The position numbers and the translations under genes were made by a program. Under the pieces are notes generated by a model. That model was given only the letters and a program-made list of their open reading frames with translations. It had not been told where the DNA came from and ran no database searches. This document shows positions 1 to 8,914 of a stretch of DNA of 64,000 nucleotides, one piece after another (position 1 is the stretch's first letter; each line of letters begins with the position of its first letter). The stretch is from Chitinophagaceae bacterium (lineage in GTDB: Bacteria > Bacteroidota > Bacteroidia > Chitinophagales > Chitinophagaceae): contig CANJQU010000001.1 of the NCBI GenBank assembly GCA_947476485.1, positions 1 through 64,000 of the forward strand, written 5' to 3'.

Positions 1-2
1 AT

Positions 3-116
3 AATCCGGTGAAAGCGGGGCTTGTTAAGCAGCCAGAAGAAGATCGGTTTAGCAGTGCTTCTTATTATTCTTTAGGCTTGGATGCACGTGGGATATTGAC
101 TTCCTGCCTGATGTAG
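3..116 (+). CDS. REP-associated tyrosine transposase (RAYT), C-terminal end only
   Basis: A reading frame enters from the left edge and stops at the TAG at 114-116. The 37 visible residues begin NPVKAGLVKQPEEDRFSS and continue with a Tyr-Tyr pair. This matches the conserved tail of IS200-like Y1 transposases of the RAYT group, which typically reads NPV(K/R)AGLV..PEDY.(Y/F)SS. The catalytic HUH and Tyr motifs lie outside the window, so it cannot be said whether the gene is intact. A perfect 11-bp hairpin lies 25 nt after the stop and a dispersed repeat follows at 179, as expected for a RAYT next to its REP sequences. The family call is fairly sure from the tail alone; activity is unknown. Confidence 0.7.
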   Translation, partial: NPVKAGLVKQPEEDRFSSASYYSLGLDARGILTSCLM

Positions 117-140
117 CTGGTGTTGTCTGTCCTGCGCGAG

Positions 141-167
141 CGTTGTTGGTGAAGAACACCAACAACG
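141..167. repeat. Perfect 11-bp hairpin downstream of the RAYT end
   Basis: CGTTGTTGGTG (141-151) and CACCAACAACG (157-167) are exact reverse complements around the loop AAGAA. The position just after a RAYT stop codon suggests a REP palindrome. There is no T-run on either side, so a simple intrinsic terminator is less likely. Confidence 0.75.
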
Positions 168-178
168 GCGGAAAGTCG

Positions 179-240
179 GAGACATACGCCCAACGATTAT
201 GGTTATCTTTTGTTTTTAGAAGACTGTGGGCAAATGGGGG
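179..240 (+). repeat. Dispersed ~62-bp repeat, copy A
   Basis: It starts GAGACATACGCCCAACGA and carries TTATCT about 25 nt later. Two tandem relatives with the same opening lie at 21217 and 21281. This copy follows the hairpin and RAYT end, so it is probably part of that RAYT's repeat family (inference). Confidence 0.55.
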
Positions 241-294
241 AATTACTTTCATTCACCATTTTTATTGGTTACATTTATAAAAAAAATAGTTAGT

Positions 295-1167
295 ATGAAA
301 GATGCGATTATTATTTTTGCCGTTTTGCTCAGTAGTACATCTTCGTCAAATGCACAAGTCACTTTAGCTAATTCAATTCCCAAAATACGTGGTACAGAAG
401 CAGATTTTGTGAATCTGGCCATTTCTGGAAAGAAGTTAATGACGTTTACGTATCGGGGTAGTGGTAGTGGGGTGCATGCTGACACTCTTTATTTTTATAA
501 TTTGGATTATAGCTTATGGAAAACAATCCCATGCCCAGCAATATCAGGATACGAAGGCATTTTCGATATTTATTACGAAAATAATGTAAGAGGGGTATTT
601 TACCCTTCTGAAACACTTTTTAATCTTGACCCCTTGCTGGAGGTTGCCGTGTATTATCATCACATTGGCACTTCGGCTGGTAAATATTTAATAATAAATG
701 AGAATGGTGTTATTGTTGATTCTATGTTGAATGGATTGGCAATGTACAGCGGTAACTTCAAAGTCCGTAAAATTGATACTCTTGGAATTGGTTATCAGGC
801 TGTGTTTAATACTCCAACTAGTATAGATATCTATAACCTTCCCGGCATACTGCCCTGTAATACTTGTGGTAGTGCGGGGGCGGGAGAAACAGGGATGAAC
901 GAAATAGAAAATAATTTTCCCACCAAAGCTCAACCAAACCCCTCATCGAACGAAGTAAAGATTACTTTTAAGCTTCCGGAAGGAGCTAAAGAAGGCGAGT
1001 TGAGTCTGTATAACACAAACGGTCAAAAAATAAACACATATAGAGTTGATAACCGTTTTGGTTATATACTACTTGACAATTCTAAGTTGCCCACCGGAGT
1101 ATATTACTATAATATTGTGGTTAACGGAGAGGTGTCATCCACTCAAAAGTTGGTTTTAGTCAAATAA
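295..1167 (+). CDS. Secreted protein with type IX secretion C-terminal sorting domain
   Basis: A 290-residue protein of unknown role. The ATG at 295 is chosen because it puts a signal peptide at the N-terminus (MKDAIIIFAVLLSSTSSSNA, then QVT). The middle has no motif I recognise; a CNTC pair lies near residue 190. The last ~75 residues form a type A sorting domain: NPSSNEVKI, then SLYNTNGQKI, then LPTGVYYYNI and a basic end. Established: such domains direct export by the Bacteroidota T9SS and are removed at the cell surface. No partner gene is adjacent; dnaE follows on the same strand after 107 nt. Location is well supported, function is not known. Confidence 0.85.
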   Translation: MKDAIIIFAVLLSSTSSSNAQVTLANSIPKIRGTEADFVNLAISGKKLMTFTYRGSGSGVHADTLYFYNLDYSLWKTIPCPAISGYEGIFDIYYENNVRGVFYPSETLFNLDPLLEVAVYYHHIGTSAGKYLIINENGVIVDSMLNGLAMYSGNFKVRKIDTLGIGYQAVFNTPTSIDIYNLPGILPCNTCGSAGAGETGMNEIENNFPTKAQPNPSSNEVKITFKLPEGAKEGELSLYNTNGQKINTYRVDNRFGYILLDNSKLPTGVYYYNIVVNGEVSSTQKLVLVK

Positions 1168-1239
1168 TCCCCCTTCCTGTGGAAAACTTCCACCCCAAAT
1201 CCTCGCGTAATTTCGTTACTTTGTAAGACGCCGAAAGAG

Positions 1240-1254
1240 CCTGCCGTGGGCAGG
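1240..1254. repeat. CCTGCC-type short palindrome upstream of dnaE
   Basis: CCTGCC-gtg-GGCAGG ends 20 nt before the dnaE ATG. Related CCTGCC/GGCAGG palindromes occur at 20787-20806 and 54346-54369. It could shape the dnaE 5' leader or be a neutral dispersed repeat. Confidence 0.5.
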
Positions 1255-1274
1255 TAATTGTGCAGAAAGAATCA

Positions 1275-4200
1275 ATGAAATTCTCCCATTTACACAATCA
1301 TACCCAGTACTCCCTGCTCGATGGGGCTTCTAATATTTCGAAGCTTTATGAGAAGGCGAGGAGGGATAATATGCCTGCTATGGCCATTACAGACCATGGC
1401 AATATGTTTGGCGTATTCGACTTTGTTGCGGAGGCGTGGAAGAAGAAGAAAGTAGTGGGCAAAACCCCTGAGGGCAAGGACATAGAGGAACCGGAAGTAA
1501 AGCCAGTGGTTGGGTGTGAGTTCTACCTGGTAGATAACCGCCACAAACGTGCATTCTCTAAGGACGATAAAGACGTACGCTACCACCAGCTATTACTGGC
1601 CAAGAACGAGATAGGGTACAAGAACCTGGTGAAGCTGTGCTCGCTGGGCTATATGGAGGGCCTTTACGGCAAGTATCCACGTATAGACAAGGAACTGGTG
1701 GAGAAGTACCACGAGGGGCTTATAGCCACTACCTGCTGCCTTGCCGCATCGGTGCCACGCACGATATTGCGCAAGGGCGAAGCGGAAGGTGAGAAGGAGT
1801 TCAAGTGGTGGCTCGACCTCTTTGGCGATGACTACTACATAGAGCTGCAGCGCCACGCCATAGGCGACCAGGACAAGGTGAACCAGGTGCTGCTGCGGTT
1901 TGCCGAGAAGTACAATGTGCCCATGATCGCCAGCAACGACAGCCACTATGTGGACCAGGCGGATGCTAATGCGCATGATATACTGCTGTGCATCAACACA
2001 GGCTCTAAGCAGGCTGACCCTAAGTGGAAGGAATTGGGCGATGATGATGAGACGCAGCCCAAGGGTGGCCGTTTCGCATTCCCCAGCGACCGGTTCTACT
2101 TCAAGACTACGGAGGAGATGACGACCATATTCAGCGACCTGCCGGAGGCGCTGGATAATACCAATCACATCCTGGATAAGATAAAGCCCCTGAAGCTGGA
2201 GCGCGATATATTGCTGCCCCACTTCAAGGTGCCGCCGGAGTTTAATGACGACCAGAACGCCTTCCTGGAGCACATCACCTGGACAGGCGCCAAGGAGCGA
2301 TATAAAGAAGTTACTGCCGAGGTAGAAGACCGCCTGAAATTTGAATTGTTCACCATCAAGACCATGGGTTTTGCGGGCTACTTCCTTATTGTGAGCGACT
2401 TCATCAAGGAGGGGCGCAATATGGGTGTGTTCATAGGTCCGGGTCGTGGCTCGGCTGCGGGCTCGGCGGTGGCGTATTGCATTGGCATTACCAATATAGA
2501 TCCCATAAAGTACAAGCTGCTGTTCGAAAGGTTCCTGAACCCCGATCGTAAGAGTATGCCCGATATAGACACTGACTTTGACGACGTAGGCCGCCAGAAG
2601 GTGATAGACTATGTGGTGCAGAAGTATGGCAAGAACCAGGTGGCGCAGATAGTGACCTACGGCACCATGGCTGCCAAGAGCAGTATAAAGGACGTGGCCC
2701 GCGTGATGGACTTGCCACTGAGCGAGAGCAACGCGCTGGCCAAGCTGGTACCTGAGCGGCCCGGCATTAGCCTGAAACGGCTGCTGCGTGCCGACCTGAA
2801 AGGGGAGGGTAGCCTGGACCAGAAAGAAGGCCTTGGCGCTGAAGAAATAGAATGGGTAGGCAAGCTGCGCGAGATACTGGGCCAGCAAAGCCTGCATGGA
2901 GAGGTGCTGCGCAATGCAGAGAAGCTGGAAGGATCAGTGCGTAATACGGGTATACATGCGGCGGGCATCATCATTGCCCCAAGCGACCTTACCGATCTGC
3001 TGCCGGTGTTCATGGCCAAGGATGTGGACTCGCTCATTACGCAGTATGAGGGCAATGTGATCGAGAATGCAGGCGTTATCAAGATGGACTTTTTGGGTCT
3101 TAAAACCCTAACAATCATAAAAGATGCACTGGCGCTGATAAAAAGAAATTACGGTGTTGAAATAGATATTGATACCATTCCGCTGGATGATGAGGAGACC
3201 TACGAGCTCTACCAGGCGGGAGATACAAACGGTACCTTCCAGTTTGAAAGTGCGGGGATGCAGAAGCACCTCATCAACCTGAAGCCCGATAAATTTGATG
3301 ACCTTATAGCCATGAACGCCCTGTATCGTCCGGGGCCGATGGAGTATATACCCAACTACATCAAGCGTAAACACGGGCTGGAAGAAATATCTTATGACGT
3401 GCCCGAGATGGCTGAGTACCTGAGTGATACCTATGGTATCACTGTGTATCAGGAACAGGTGATGCTGCTTTCGCAGAGCCTTGCGGGTTTCAGCAAGGGC
3501 GATGCGGACGTATTGCGTAAGGCAATGGGTAAGAAGCAGAAGTCGGTGCTGGATAAGATGAAGGGTCAGTTTGTGGAGGGAGCCAAAAAGAAGGGGCATC
3601 CCGAAGACAAGCTGCAGAAGATATGGACCGACTGGGAAGCCTTTGCACAATACGCCTTCAATAAATCGCACTCTACATGCTATGCCCTTGTGGCCTACCA
3701 GACCGCCTACCTCAAGGCCCACTATCCGGCCGAGTATATGGCGGCGGTGCTCAACAACCAGGGCAATATAGACAAGATCAAATTTTACATGGAGGAGTGC
3801 CAGCGCATGGGGCTGCAGGTACTTGGTCCGGATGTGAATGAGAGTCTGAAGGGCTTTGCTGTGGCGAAGGAGAATGTGGTACGTTTTGGACTGAACGCGA
3901 TAAAAGGAGTAGGTGAGGCCGCGGTGGATGACATTGTACTGGAGCGGGAGAGCAATGGCCCTTACCTTACGGTATACGACTTCATAAAGCGCGTAAACCA
4001 GCGTACGGTAAATAAAAAATCGATGGAAAGCCTGGTGCTTGCCGGTGCGCTCGATTGTTTTTCAACGCAGTTGCACAGGGCGCAGTATTTCTATGCACCG
4101 CCTACCGACCCCATTACGGGGCTGGAAAGGCTGGTGAGGTTTGGCAACCAGTTCCAGGCCAGCTCTTCTATGGCAACCAACAGCCTGTTTGGCGAGGCTA

Positions 4201-4892
4201 CCATGCCGGAGGTAAAACCACCGCTTATACCGGAATGTGATAAATGGGGCCTGCCCGAGCTGCTGGACCGTGAAAAAGAAGTAGTGGGTATCTATCTCAG
4301 CGCCCATCCGCTTGATGGGTTCAAATTTGAGATGGACAACTACGGCATGACACCAATAAATGAGTTGGATGCCAACCGTGGCCGCAACATACGTATAGCG
4401 GGCTATGTGACCGATGTAGGGCATATGACCACCAAGAAAGGCAGCAAGTTCGGTAAACTGACGATAAACGACTATTCAGGGCACTTTGAGATACTGCTGT
4501 GGGAGAAAAACTATGTGGCTTACGGCAACTACCTTGTGAATGGCCAGAAGTTGATGATACAAGGTGTTTACGATGAACACAGGTTCCGCCCCGGTACCAT
4601 GGAGTACCAGATACAGAATATGATGCTGCTGGACGAAGTTCGTAAGACACTGACCAAGAAGCTGCACCTGTCGCTGCCACTGCTGAAGGTTAATTCGGAG
4701 TTCGTGACCTTTATGGAAGAAAACCTGAAGAAGTATCCCGGTAATACCGAGCTTATTATCCATATTGCAGACTGGGATGGCAGCGAGGTAAGGCTGAAAT
4801 CGCAAGCCCGCAAAATAGAAGTAAATGACGAACTGATCCGCTACATACAGGAACATGAAGAGGACATACGTTACTCACTTGACAAAGTCTGA
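1275..4892 (+). CDS. dnaE: DNA polymerase III subunit alpha
   Basis: The catalytic subunit of the replicative polymerase, 1205 residues, usual length for DnaE1. The ATG at 1275 starts MKFSHLHNHTQYSLLDGA, the classical opening of the PHP domain; a GTG five codons upstream is possible but less likely. Next come the polymerase core with GPGRGSAAGS and the acidic PDIDTDFDD catalytic motif, then a tandem helix-hairpin-helix stretch (NAIKGVGEAAVDDI), and an OB-fold region near the C-terminus. No intein, frameshift or gap is seen. It stands alone: a T9SS-cargo gene precedes it and a convergent lipoprotein gene follows. Confidence 0.97.
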   Translation: MKFSHLHNHTQYSLLDGASNISKLYEKARRDNMPAMAITDHGNMFGVFDFVAEAWKKKKVVGKTPEGKDIEEPEVKPVVGCEFYLVDNRHKRAFSKDDKDVRYHQLLLAKNEIGYKNLVKLCSLGYMEGLYGKYPRIDKELVEKYHEGLIATTCCLAASVPRTILRKGEAEGEKEFKWWLDLFGDDYYIELQRHAIGDQDKVNQVLLRFAEKYNVPMIASNDSHYVDQADANAHDILLCINTGSKQADPKWKELGDDDETQPKGGRFAFPSDRFYFKTTEEMTTIFSDLPEALDNTNHILDKIKPLKLERDILLPHFKVPPEFNDDQNAFLEHITWTGAKERYKEVTAEVEDRLKFELFTIKTMGFAGYFLIVSDFIKEGRNMGVFIGPGRGSAAGSAVAYCIGITNIDPIKYKLLFERFLNPDRKSMPDIDTDFDDVGRQKVIDYVVQKYGKNQVAQIVTYGTMAAKSSIKDVARVMDLPLSESNALAKLVPERPGISLKRLLRADLKGEGSLDQKEGLGAEEIEWVGKLREILGQQSLHGEVLRNAEKLEGSVRNTGIHAAGIIIAPSDLTDLLPVFMAKDVDSLITQYEGNVIENAGVIKMDFLGLKTLTIIKDALALIKRNYGVEIDIDTIPLDDEETYELYQAGDTNGTFQFESAGMQKHLINLKPDKFDDLIAMNALYRPGPMEYIPNYIKRKHGLEEISYDVPEMAEYLSDTYGITVYQEQVMLLSQSLAGFSKGDADVLRKAMGKKQKSVLDKMKGQFVEGAKKKGHPEDKLQKIWTDWEAFAQYAFNKSHSTCYALVAYQTAYLKAHYPAEYMAAVLNNQGNIDKIKFYMEECQRMGLQVLGPDVNESLKGFAVAKENVVRFGLNAIKGVGEAAVDDIVLERESNGPYLTVYDFIKRVNQRTVNKKSMESLVLAGALDCFSTQLHRAQYFYAPPTDPITGLERLVRFGNQFQASSSMATNSLFGEATMPEVKPPLIPECDKWGLPELLDREKEVVGIYLSAHPLDGFKFEMDNYGMTPINELDANRGRNIRIAGYVTDVGHMTTKKGSKFGKLTINDYSGHFEILLWEKNYVAYGNYLVNGQKLMIQGVYDEHRFRPGTMEYQIQNMMLLDEVRKTLTKKLHLSLPLLKVNSEFVTFMEENLKKYPGNTELIIHIADWDGSEVRLKSQARKIEVNDELIRYIQEHEEDIRYSLDKV

Positions 4893-4921
4893 GTAAAATC
4901 CCGATAAAAATTTACGCTAAA

Positions 4922-5599
4922 TTAATTGGCGAACGCTGTATAGTACTGGTCCTGTACAAGAGGCAGGTGCAGGGAGTCGTACCACTCGGCGCCTGTAGTA
5001 GATTTCATATAGAGGTTAGAAAAGCTGTCCAGCGGGAAATATCCGATCTCGTGGTAGCTTTGGTATTCATACGGCGGGCTCACGATGAAGTCAACTTCAT
5101 TAGGACGCCGCCAGTTTACCCTGAATTCCTTCAGCAGGGAAGAAGAGCTGTCGTTAATAACACGGAGGAAGAAATAGGTTTGTGGAATATGGAGGTCAAT
5201 TGTGGTTGTGCCGCTCTGCGGGAATAAGGTAAATAACGAATCCCACCTGATCATCCGGCCATACTGGCCCTGTGTGGTAGCCAGGCCTTGCAGCGTATCG
5301 CCATATCCACCCTGAAAGCCTTTTGAGCGTCCGGGAGGTACGGTATATGCAACGTTATTGAGTGTGAGGGTAATATCTGTAAATCCGTGGTTCCAGTATT
5401 CAATGGTAGTTTTTACACGTATCTCGCAATGGTCTCCTTCATAACCGTAGGTGCAACTACAGTATCCGTTCACGCAGGTGCCACCATTCTGGCAGGCTAC
5501 ATTGCTGCAGCGGTCTTTGTTACAGGAAGTGTAGATGGCAGCCCCGAATGCCAATAGGGTAATGATTGCCGTAAAAATGACCGATCTAGTTTTTTTCAT
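4922..5599 (-). CDS. Lipoprotein with an EGF-like domain
   Basis: A 225-residue predicted surface or periplasmic lipoprotein. The start at 5599 gives MKKTRSVIFTAIITLLAFG followed by a lipobox ending IYTSC, so the mature N-terminus would be a lipidated Cys. Directly after it comes one EGF-like module with six cysteines, CSNVACQNGGTC then YCSCTYGYEGDHC. The remaining ~160 residues are beta-rich with no recognised motif. EGF-like modules are uncommon in bacteria but recur in Bacteroidota lipoproteins, probably as binding modules (inference). It is convergent with dnaE and divergent from trxA, and appears monocistronic. Confidence 0.7.
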   Translation of the reverse strand: MKKTRSVIFTAIITLLAFGAAIYTSCNKDRCSNVACQNGGTCVNGYCSCTYGYEGDHCEIRVKTTIEYWNHGFTDITLTLNNVAYTVPPGRSKGFQGGYGDTLQGLATTQGQYGRMIRWDSLFTLFPQSGTTTIDLHIPQTYFFLRVINDSSSSLLKEFRVNWRRPNEVDFIVSPPYEYQSYHEIGYFPLDSFSNLYMKSTTGAEWYDSLHLPLVQDQYYTAFAN

Positions 5600-5863
5600 T
5601 GTCATACCGTTCCAAAAGGTTAAGTTCAAGGCATATAGCCCTGCAAGAGCATAAAATTAATAGTTTCTTTCAAAGAAACCACAATATTTTACGTACATAC
5701 TTAAATGCGGGAGGATTTTTTTAACAGACTGTATTACAAATATTGCAATTTGGAGGACATACATTCCGCTCTGAACGCTGTCCGGGTTCATTTTTGTTAG
5801 CAGTATGTGGATACTTTATACGCCTATATCTCTATTCTATTCGCCTGCCATCGCTTATTCACG

Positions 5864-5871
5864 TAACTTTG
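5864..5871 (+). promoter_or_regulatory. -7 promoter box of trxA
   Basis: TAACTTTG fits the Bacteroidota TAnnTTTG consensus and ends 26 nt before the trxA ATG. A clear -33 TTG is not visible. Confidence 0.5.
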
Positions 5872-5897
5872 TATTTCATTTTTCAAAAACAAAAACA

Positions 5898-6221
5898 ATG
5901 GCAGCAGTATTCACCGATTCAAATTTTGACACTGAAGTTCTTAAAGCTGATAAGCTTTCCGTAATAGATTTCTGGGCGCCCTGGTGCGGCCCATGCCTCG
6001 CGTTAGGACCAACTATCGATGCTCTTTCGAAAGAATACGAAGGAAAAGTAAATGTAGGCAAGGTGAATGTGGACGAGAACCCCAATCTTTCTATCAATTA
6101 TGGCGTTACCAGCATACCATGTGTGCTTTTTATAAAAGGCGGCCAGGTAGTGGATAAGCAGGTTGGCGCAGCGCCAAAGAATGTATTTGACAAGAAGATA
6201 CAAAAGATACTGGGCGCGTAA
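5898..6221 (+). CDS. trxA: Thioredoxin
   Basis: A 107-residue cytoplasmic disulfide reductase of normal thioredoxin length. The redox motif WCGPC is at residues 29-33 in the context FWAPWCGPC, and the cis-proline loop TSIPC is at 71-75. The residue after the cis-Pro is Cys (C75) where most thioredoxins have Thr, a small departure. The ATG at 5898 is chosen over upstream in-frame starts because it gives the standard length and lies 26 nt after a good -7 box. An intrinsic terminator follows at 6243, so the gene is probably monocistronic. No reductase gene is adjacent. Confidence 0.95.
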   Translation: MAAVFTDSNFDTEVLKADKLSVIDFWAPWCGPCLALGPTIDALSKEYEGKVNVGKVNVDENPNLSINYGVTSIPCVLFIKGGQVVDKQVGAAPKNVFDKKIQKILGA

Positions 6222-6242
6222 GGGCCTTAAAGTAATAGCGTG

Positions 6243-6274
6243 AAAGCCATTCCGGGTTCGGGATGGCTTTTTTT
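6243..6274 (+). terminator. Intrinsic terminator after trxA
   Basis: AAAGCCATTCC (6243-6253) pairs with GGGATGGCTTT (6260-6270) with one G-T wobble, followed by a run of T. It lies 21 nt after the trxA stop. Confidence 0.85.
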
Positions 6275-6357
6275 GTGCGAAATTTTGAGACTGATTGCCA
6301 CCCGTAGCGCACTCTCGTCGAGCTAACCGGGCCATAATTTTCACTTTCTCAACTAAT

Positions 6358-6365
6358 TATTTTTG
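6358..6365 (+). promoter_or_regulatory. -7 promoter box of the desaturase gene
   Basis: TATTTTTG matches TAnnTTTG and ends 32 nt before the ATG at 6398. Confidence 0.4.
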
Positions 6366-6397
6366 TTACCTTGCTACTTACAATATTTTTAGCTGAA

Positions 6398-7465
6398 ATG
6401 AAGATATTAGGCGCGATCACAGACCCGGTGGGTGTTCCGAAACCCAGTACCGCTTTCGACCGTTTTTTTGTATCCCTCATCCGCGATGAGCGCGATCTGC
6501 CGTTTATATACCTTACCTTGAAGATCTCATTTACACTGATACCGCTGGCTGTGATACTCTTTTGGCCGGGCGTGCCGGCAGCAGCGTGGTGGGTGGCCGC
6601 AATACTCTATCAATTCCTTAATAATGTGACGTTCAAAGGCCCTTACGGCCTCATGATGCATTGCACCAGTCACCGGCCCTGGTTCAAGTCGCAATACGGT
6701 TTCCTTAACTATTATCTGCCATGGGTCATCGGCCCGCTGTTCGGGCAGACACCCGAAACCTATTACACGCACCACATAGGCATGCACCACCCCGAGAACA
6801 ATATGCCGGAGGATGAAAGCACAACTATGCCCTACCAGCGTGATTCTATCAAAGGGTTTGTTCACTACCTGGGCACTTTCATTTTTATGGGCATGTACCA
6901 CCTCTGCAGCTACTTTGTGCGTAAGCGCCGCAAACGCCTTTTTTACCGCTCGGTTCGGGGTGAGACGCTCTTCATAGCCATGTGTGTCGGGTTGTGTTTT
7001 ATCAACTGGCCGGCAACGCTTGTGGTTTTTATACTTCCTTTTTTTACGTTCCGCATCATAGCCATGACCGGCAATTGGGCGCAGCACGCATTCATCGCGC
7101 CCGACGACCCCGGCAATGCCTATAAAAACAGTGTAACCTGTATCAATACAAAGTACAATGTAAAATGCTGGAATGATGGCTACCACATCAGTCATCACCT
7201 GCAGTCAACCATGCACTGGACGGAGCATCCGGCTTACTTCCTGAGCACCCTTGATGAATATGCTGCAAACAATGCCATTGTCTTCGATGGTATCCACTTC
7301 CTGCACGTCTTCATCTACCTGATGCGCAACCGCTACGACCTGCTGGCAAAGCATTTTGTAAATATCGGTAACCGTTTCTCATCTGATGAGGAGATCATAG
7401 CTTTTCTTCGCTCACGCACGGGCAAAATAGATATGAGACCATTTATGGCGCCGGTGGCTGCATAG
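6398..7465 (+). CDS. Membrane fatty acid desaturase-like protein
   Basis: A 355-residue integral membrane protein of the fatty acid desaturase/hydroxylase superfamily, which uses a di-iron centre to insert double bonds or hydroxyls into acyl chains or carotenoid-like lipids. The histidine clusters are visible: MMHCTSH around residue 85, THHIGMHHPENN around 128, and GYHISHHLQSTMHWTEH around 265. Hydrophobic segments lie between the clusters. The ATG at 6398 is preferred to a TTG nine codons upstream. Substrate and regiochemistry cannot be read from sequence. It sits between the trxA terminator and an MsrA-like gene, with no clear operon partner. Confidence 0.75.
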   Translation: MKILGAITDPVGVPKPSTAFDRFFVSLIRDERDLPFIYLTLKISFTLIPLAVILFWPGVPAAAWWVAAILYQFLNNVTFKGPYGLMMHCTSHRPWFKSQYGFLNYYLPWVIGPLFGQTPETYYTHHIGMHHPENNMPEDESTTMPYQRDSIKGFVHYLGTFIFMGMYHLCSYFVRKRRKRLFYRSVRGETLFIAMCVGLCFINWPATLVVFILPFFTFRIIAMTGNWAQHAFIAPDDPGNAYKNSVTCINTKYNVKCWNDGYHISHHLQSTMHWTEHPAYFLSTLDEYAANNAIVFDGIHFLHVFIYLMRNRYDLLAKHFVNIGNRFSSDEEIIAFLRSRTGKIDMRPFMAPVAA

Positions 7466-7510
7466 CATGCCGAATCTTATTATCTTAGTACTTTCTAAAG
7501 CCATAAAGAC

Positions 7511-8194
7511 ATGAAGCGTATATCCACATTGTTCACTGCTTTTCTGATCGCCGGCAGTTTCTCCTCTTTCGGGCAAGCGGTATCGCCTGCAAATACAAAA
7601 AAGGTGGCCGCTGTTTTTTCGAAAGATGTGCAGCCCCCCGACCTGTCAAAATATAGCCTTGCTACTTTCGCAGGGGACAATTTCTGGCGCGAAGAAACAC
7701 TCTTTGGCAGTGTTGCCGGGGTGGTATGTGTCGTTCCGGGTTATGCGGGCGGCGGCAAAACCTTCCCCACTTACAAGGACGTGGAAACCGGTACTACCGG
7801 GCATGTGCAAACGGTGAATATTTATTACGACAGTACGAAAGTTTCCTATGCCACACTTCTTGAAGTATTCTTTGATTCACAGGAAGACCCTACACAAGCG
7901 GCAGATGAAGGCCCGCAGTATCGCAATTATATTTTTTACAGGAGTAACGTCCAAAAGAATTTAGCGCAGCAAAATATTGATAAGCTTACCAATTCGGGTC
8001 TTTATAAGAAGCCTATCGCGACGGAACTCGTACGTTTTACTCTGTTCTGGCCCGCTGCAGAAAACATCCAGCATTACTTTTATACCCATACTGACGAGCC
8101 GTATGTAGCGAAATCAATAAATACGATCGCGAAATACCAGAAAGCGCATCCTGCGCTAATAAAGCCTGACCACAATTTTTCGAAGGTGCAATAG
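7511..8194 (+). CDS. Exported MsrA-like protein lacking the catalytic Cys and Glu
   Basis: A 227-residue protein with a signal peptide (residues 1-22) and a full-length MsrA fold. Family landmarks are in register: ATFAG...FW at 51-59, GYAGG and PTY around 78-88, GTTGH at 94-98, the D-x-G-x-Q-Y-R motif at 132-138. However, the GCFW motif reads GDNFW, so the nucleophilic Cys is Asn57, and the GHAEAV motif reads GHVQTV, so the catalytic Glu is Gln100. Asp132 and Tyr137 are kept. MsrA normally reduces methionine-S-sulfoxide; this copy should not do so by the known mechanism. It may bind oxidised Met or have a new role (inference). No stop or frameshift suggests decay. Confidence 0.8.
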   Translation: MKRISTLFTAFLIAGSFSSFGQAVSPANTKKVAAVFSKDVQPPDLSKYSLATFAGDNFWREETLFGSVAGVVCVVPGYAGGGKTFPTYKDVETGTTGHVQTVNIYYDSTKVSYATLLEVFFDSQEDPTQAADEGPQYRNYIFYRSNVQKNLAQQNIDKLTNSGLYKKPIATELVRFTLFWPAAENIQHYFYTHTDEPYVAKSINTIAKYQKAHPALIKPDHNFSKVQ

Positions 8195-8199
8195 GAGCT

Positions 8200-8889
8200 T
8201 CACACAAGAGAGATACCATTAGCATCGGTAGTAAGTACATCGCTCATGTAGTTGAGGAAGGGCCGCATTTTTTTGAACACATTGCTTGCTTCCTTTGCGA
8301 ATCCGTGGCTTAGTACCTCGTCATCGGTAAAGTCGTGCTTTAGGAGAAACTGTTTGTAGCGAAGTAGTTCTATAGCTGCATGATCTTTGTCGTAACCGCG
8401 TGGTGCGGAGATCAGCTGCTCGCCTTCCATCTTGCTGAAAGTTTTTATGAGCGTTTTATCGGCAAGTATTTTTTGCAGGTATTCGTAATTGGCTGCAATG
8501 TCCTGGCGTATACGCTGCATATCCGCTGTTGAAGGTCCCCAGAAGCCACCGGCAATAAAGGTTTTGCCAGGCTGTATATGAAAATAATAGCCCCCGCGCA
8601 GCTTTTTGGTGGCCCTTTTAAAACCGCCGTTCCAGTGTGTGTTGTATGGCGTTTTATCTTTTGAGAAGCGAACGTCTTTATATATCCGGAACAGGCTTGC
8701 TTTGCCTGATGCGGTTTCGATATTATCATGCTTATTCATTTCTGCCAGCAATGCCCCTGCGAACTCAATGATGTTTTCATGAGCCTCGGTGTATTTCTCC
8801 TTGTTGGTATTGAACCATTCACGGGTATTGTTCTTCGAGAGTTTTTTAAGGAAGTCGATGCTCTCTTTTTTGATGGTAGCGTTAGGCAT
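8200..8889 (-). CDS. DUF2461 (TIGR02453-type) conserved protein
   Basis: A 229-residue cytoplasmic protein of the DUF2461 family, biochemical role unknown. Signatures are SIDFLKKLSKNNTREWFNTNKEKY near the start (residues ~8-30), FRIYKDVRFSKDKTPYNTHW around 65-84, and a GGYYFHIQPG strand. The start at 8889 removes a 33-codon upstream extension and lies 17 nt after a TACCTTTG box. It converges with the MsrA-like gene, leaving 5 nt between stops, and no terminator is visible between them. Confidence 0.85.
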   Translation of the reverse strand: MPNATIKKESIDFLKKLSKNNTREWFNTNKEKYTEAHENIIEFAGALLAEMNKHDNIETASGKASLFRIYKDVRFSKDKTPYNTHWNGGFKRATKKLRGGYYFHIQPGKTFIAGGFWGPSTADMQRIRQDIAANYEYLQKILADKTLIKTFSKMEGEQLISAPRGYDKDHAAIELLRYKQFLLKHDFTDDEVLSHGFAKEASNVFKKMRPFLNYMSDVLTTDANGISLV

Positions 8890-8906
8890 AGTTTGATTTT
8901 CGTGTG

Positions 8907-8914
8907 CAAAGGTA
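8907..8914 (-). promoter_or_regulatory. -7 promoter box of the DUF2461 gene
   Basis: The minus strand reads TACCTTTG, matching TAnnTTTG, 17 nt upstream of the ATG at 8889. Confidence 0.45.

Noticed and set aside
1593..2897. 434-codon open frame antisense to dnaE
   Set aside because: It is the complement of a strongly conserved polymerase gene; low-complexity composition and no motif.
7660..7700. Sequencing error explaining the lost MsrA Cys
   Set aside because: The frame is continuous, the second catalytic residue is also replaced, and no single-base indel restores GCFW; kept as a real substitution, to be verified.
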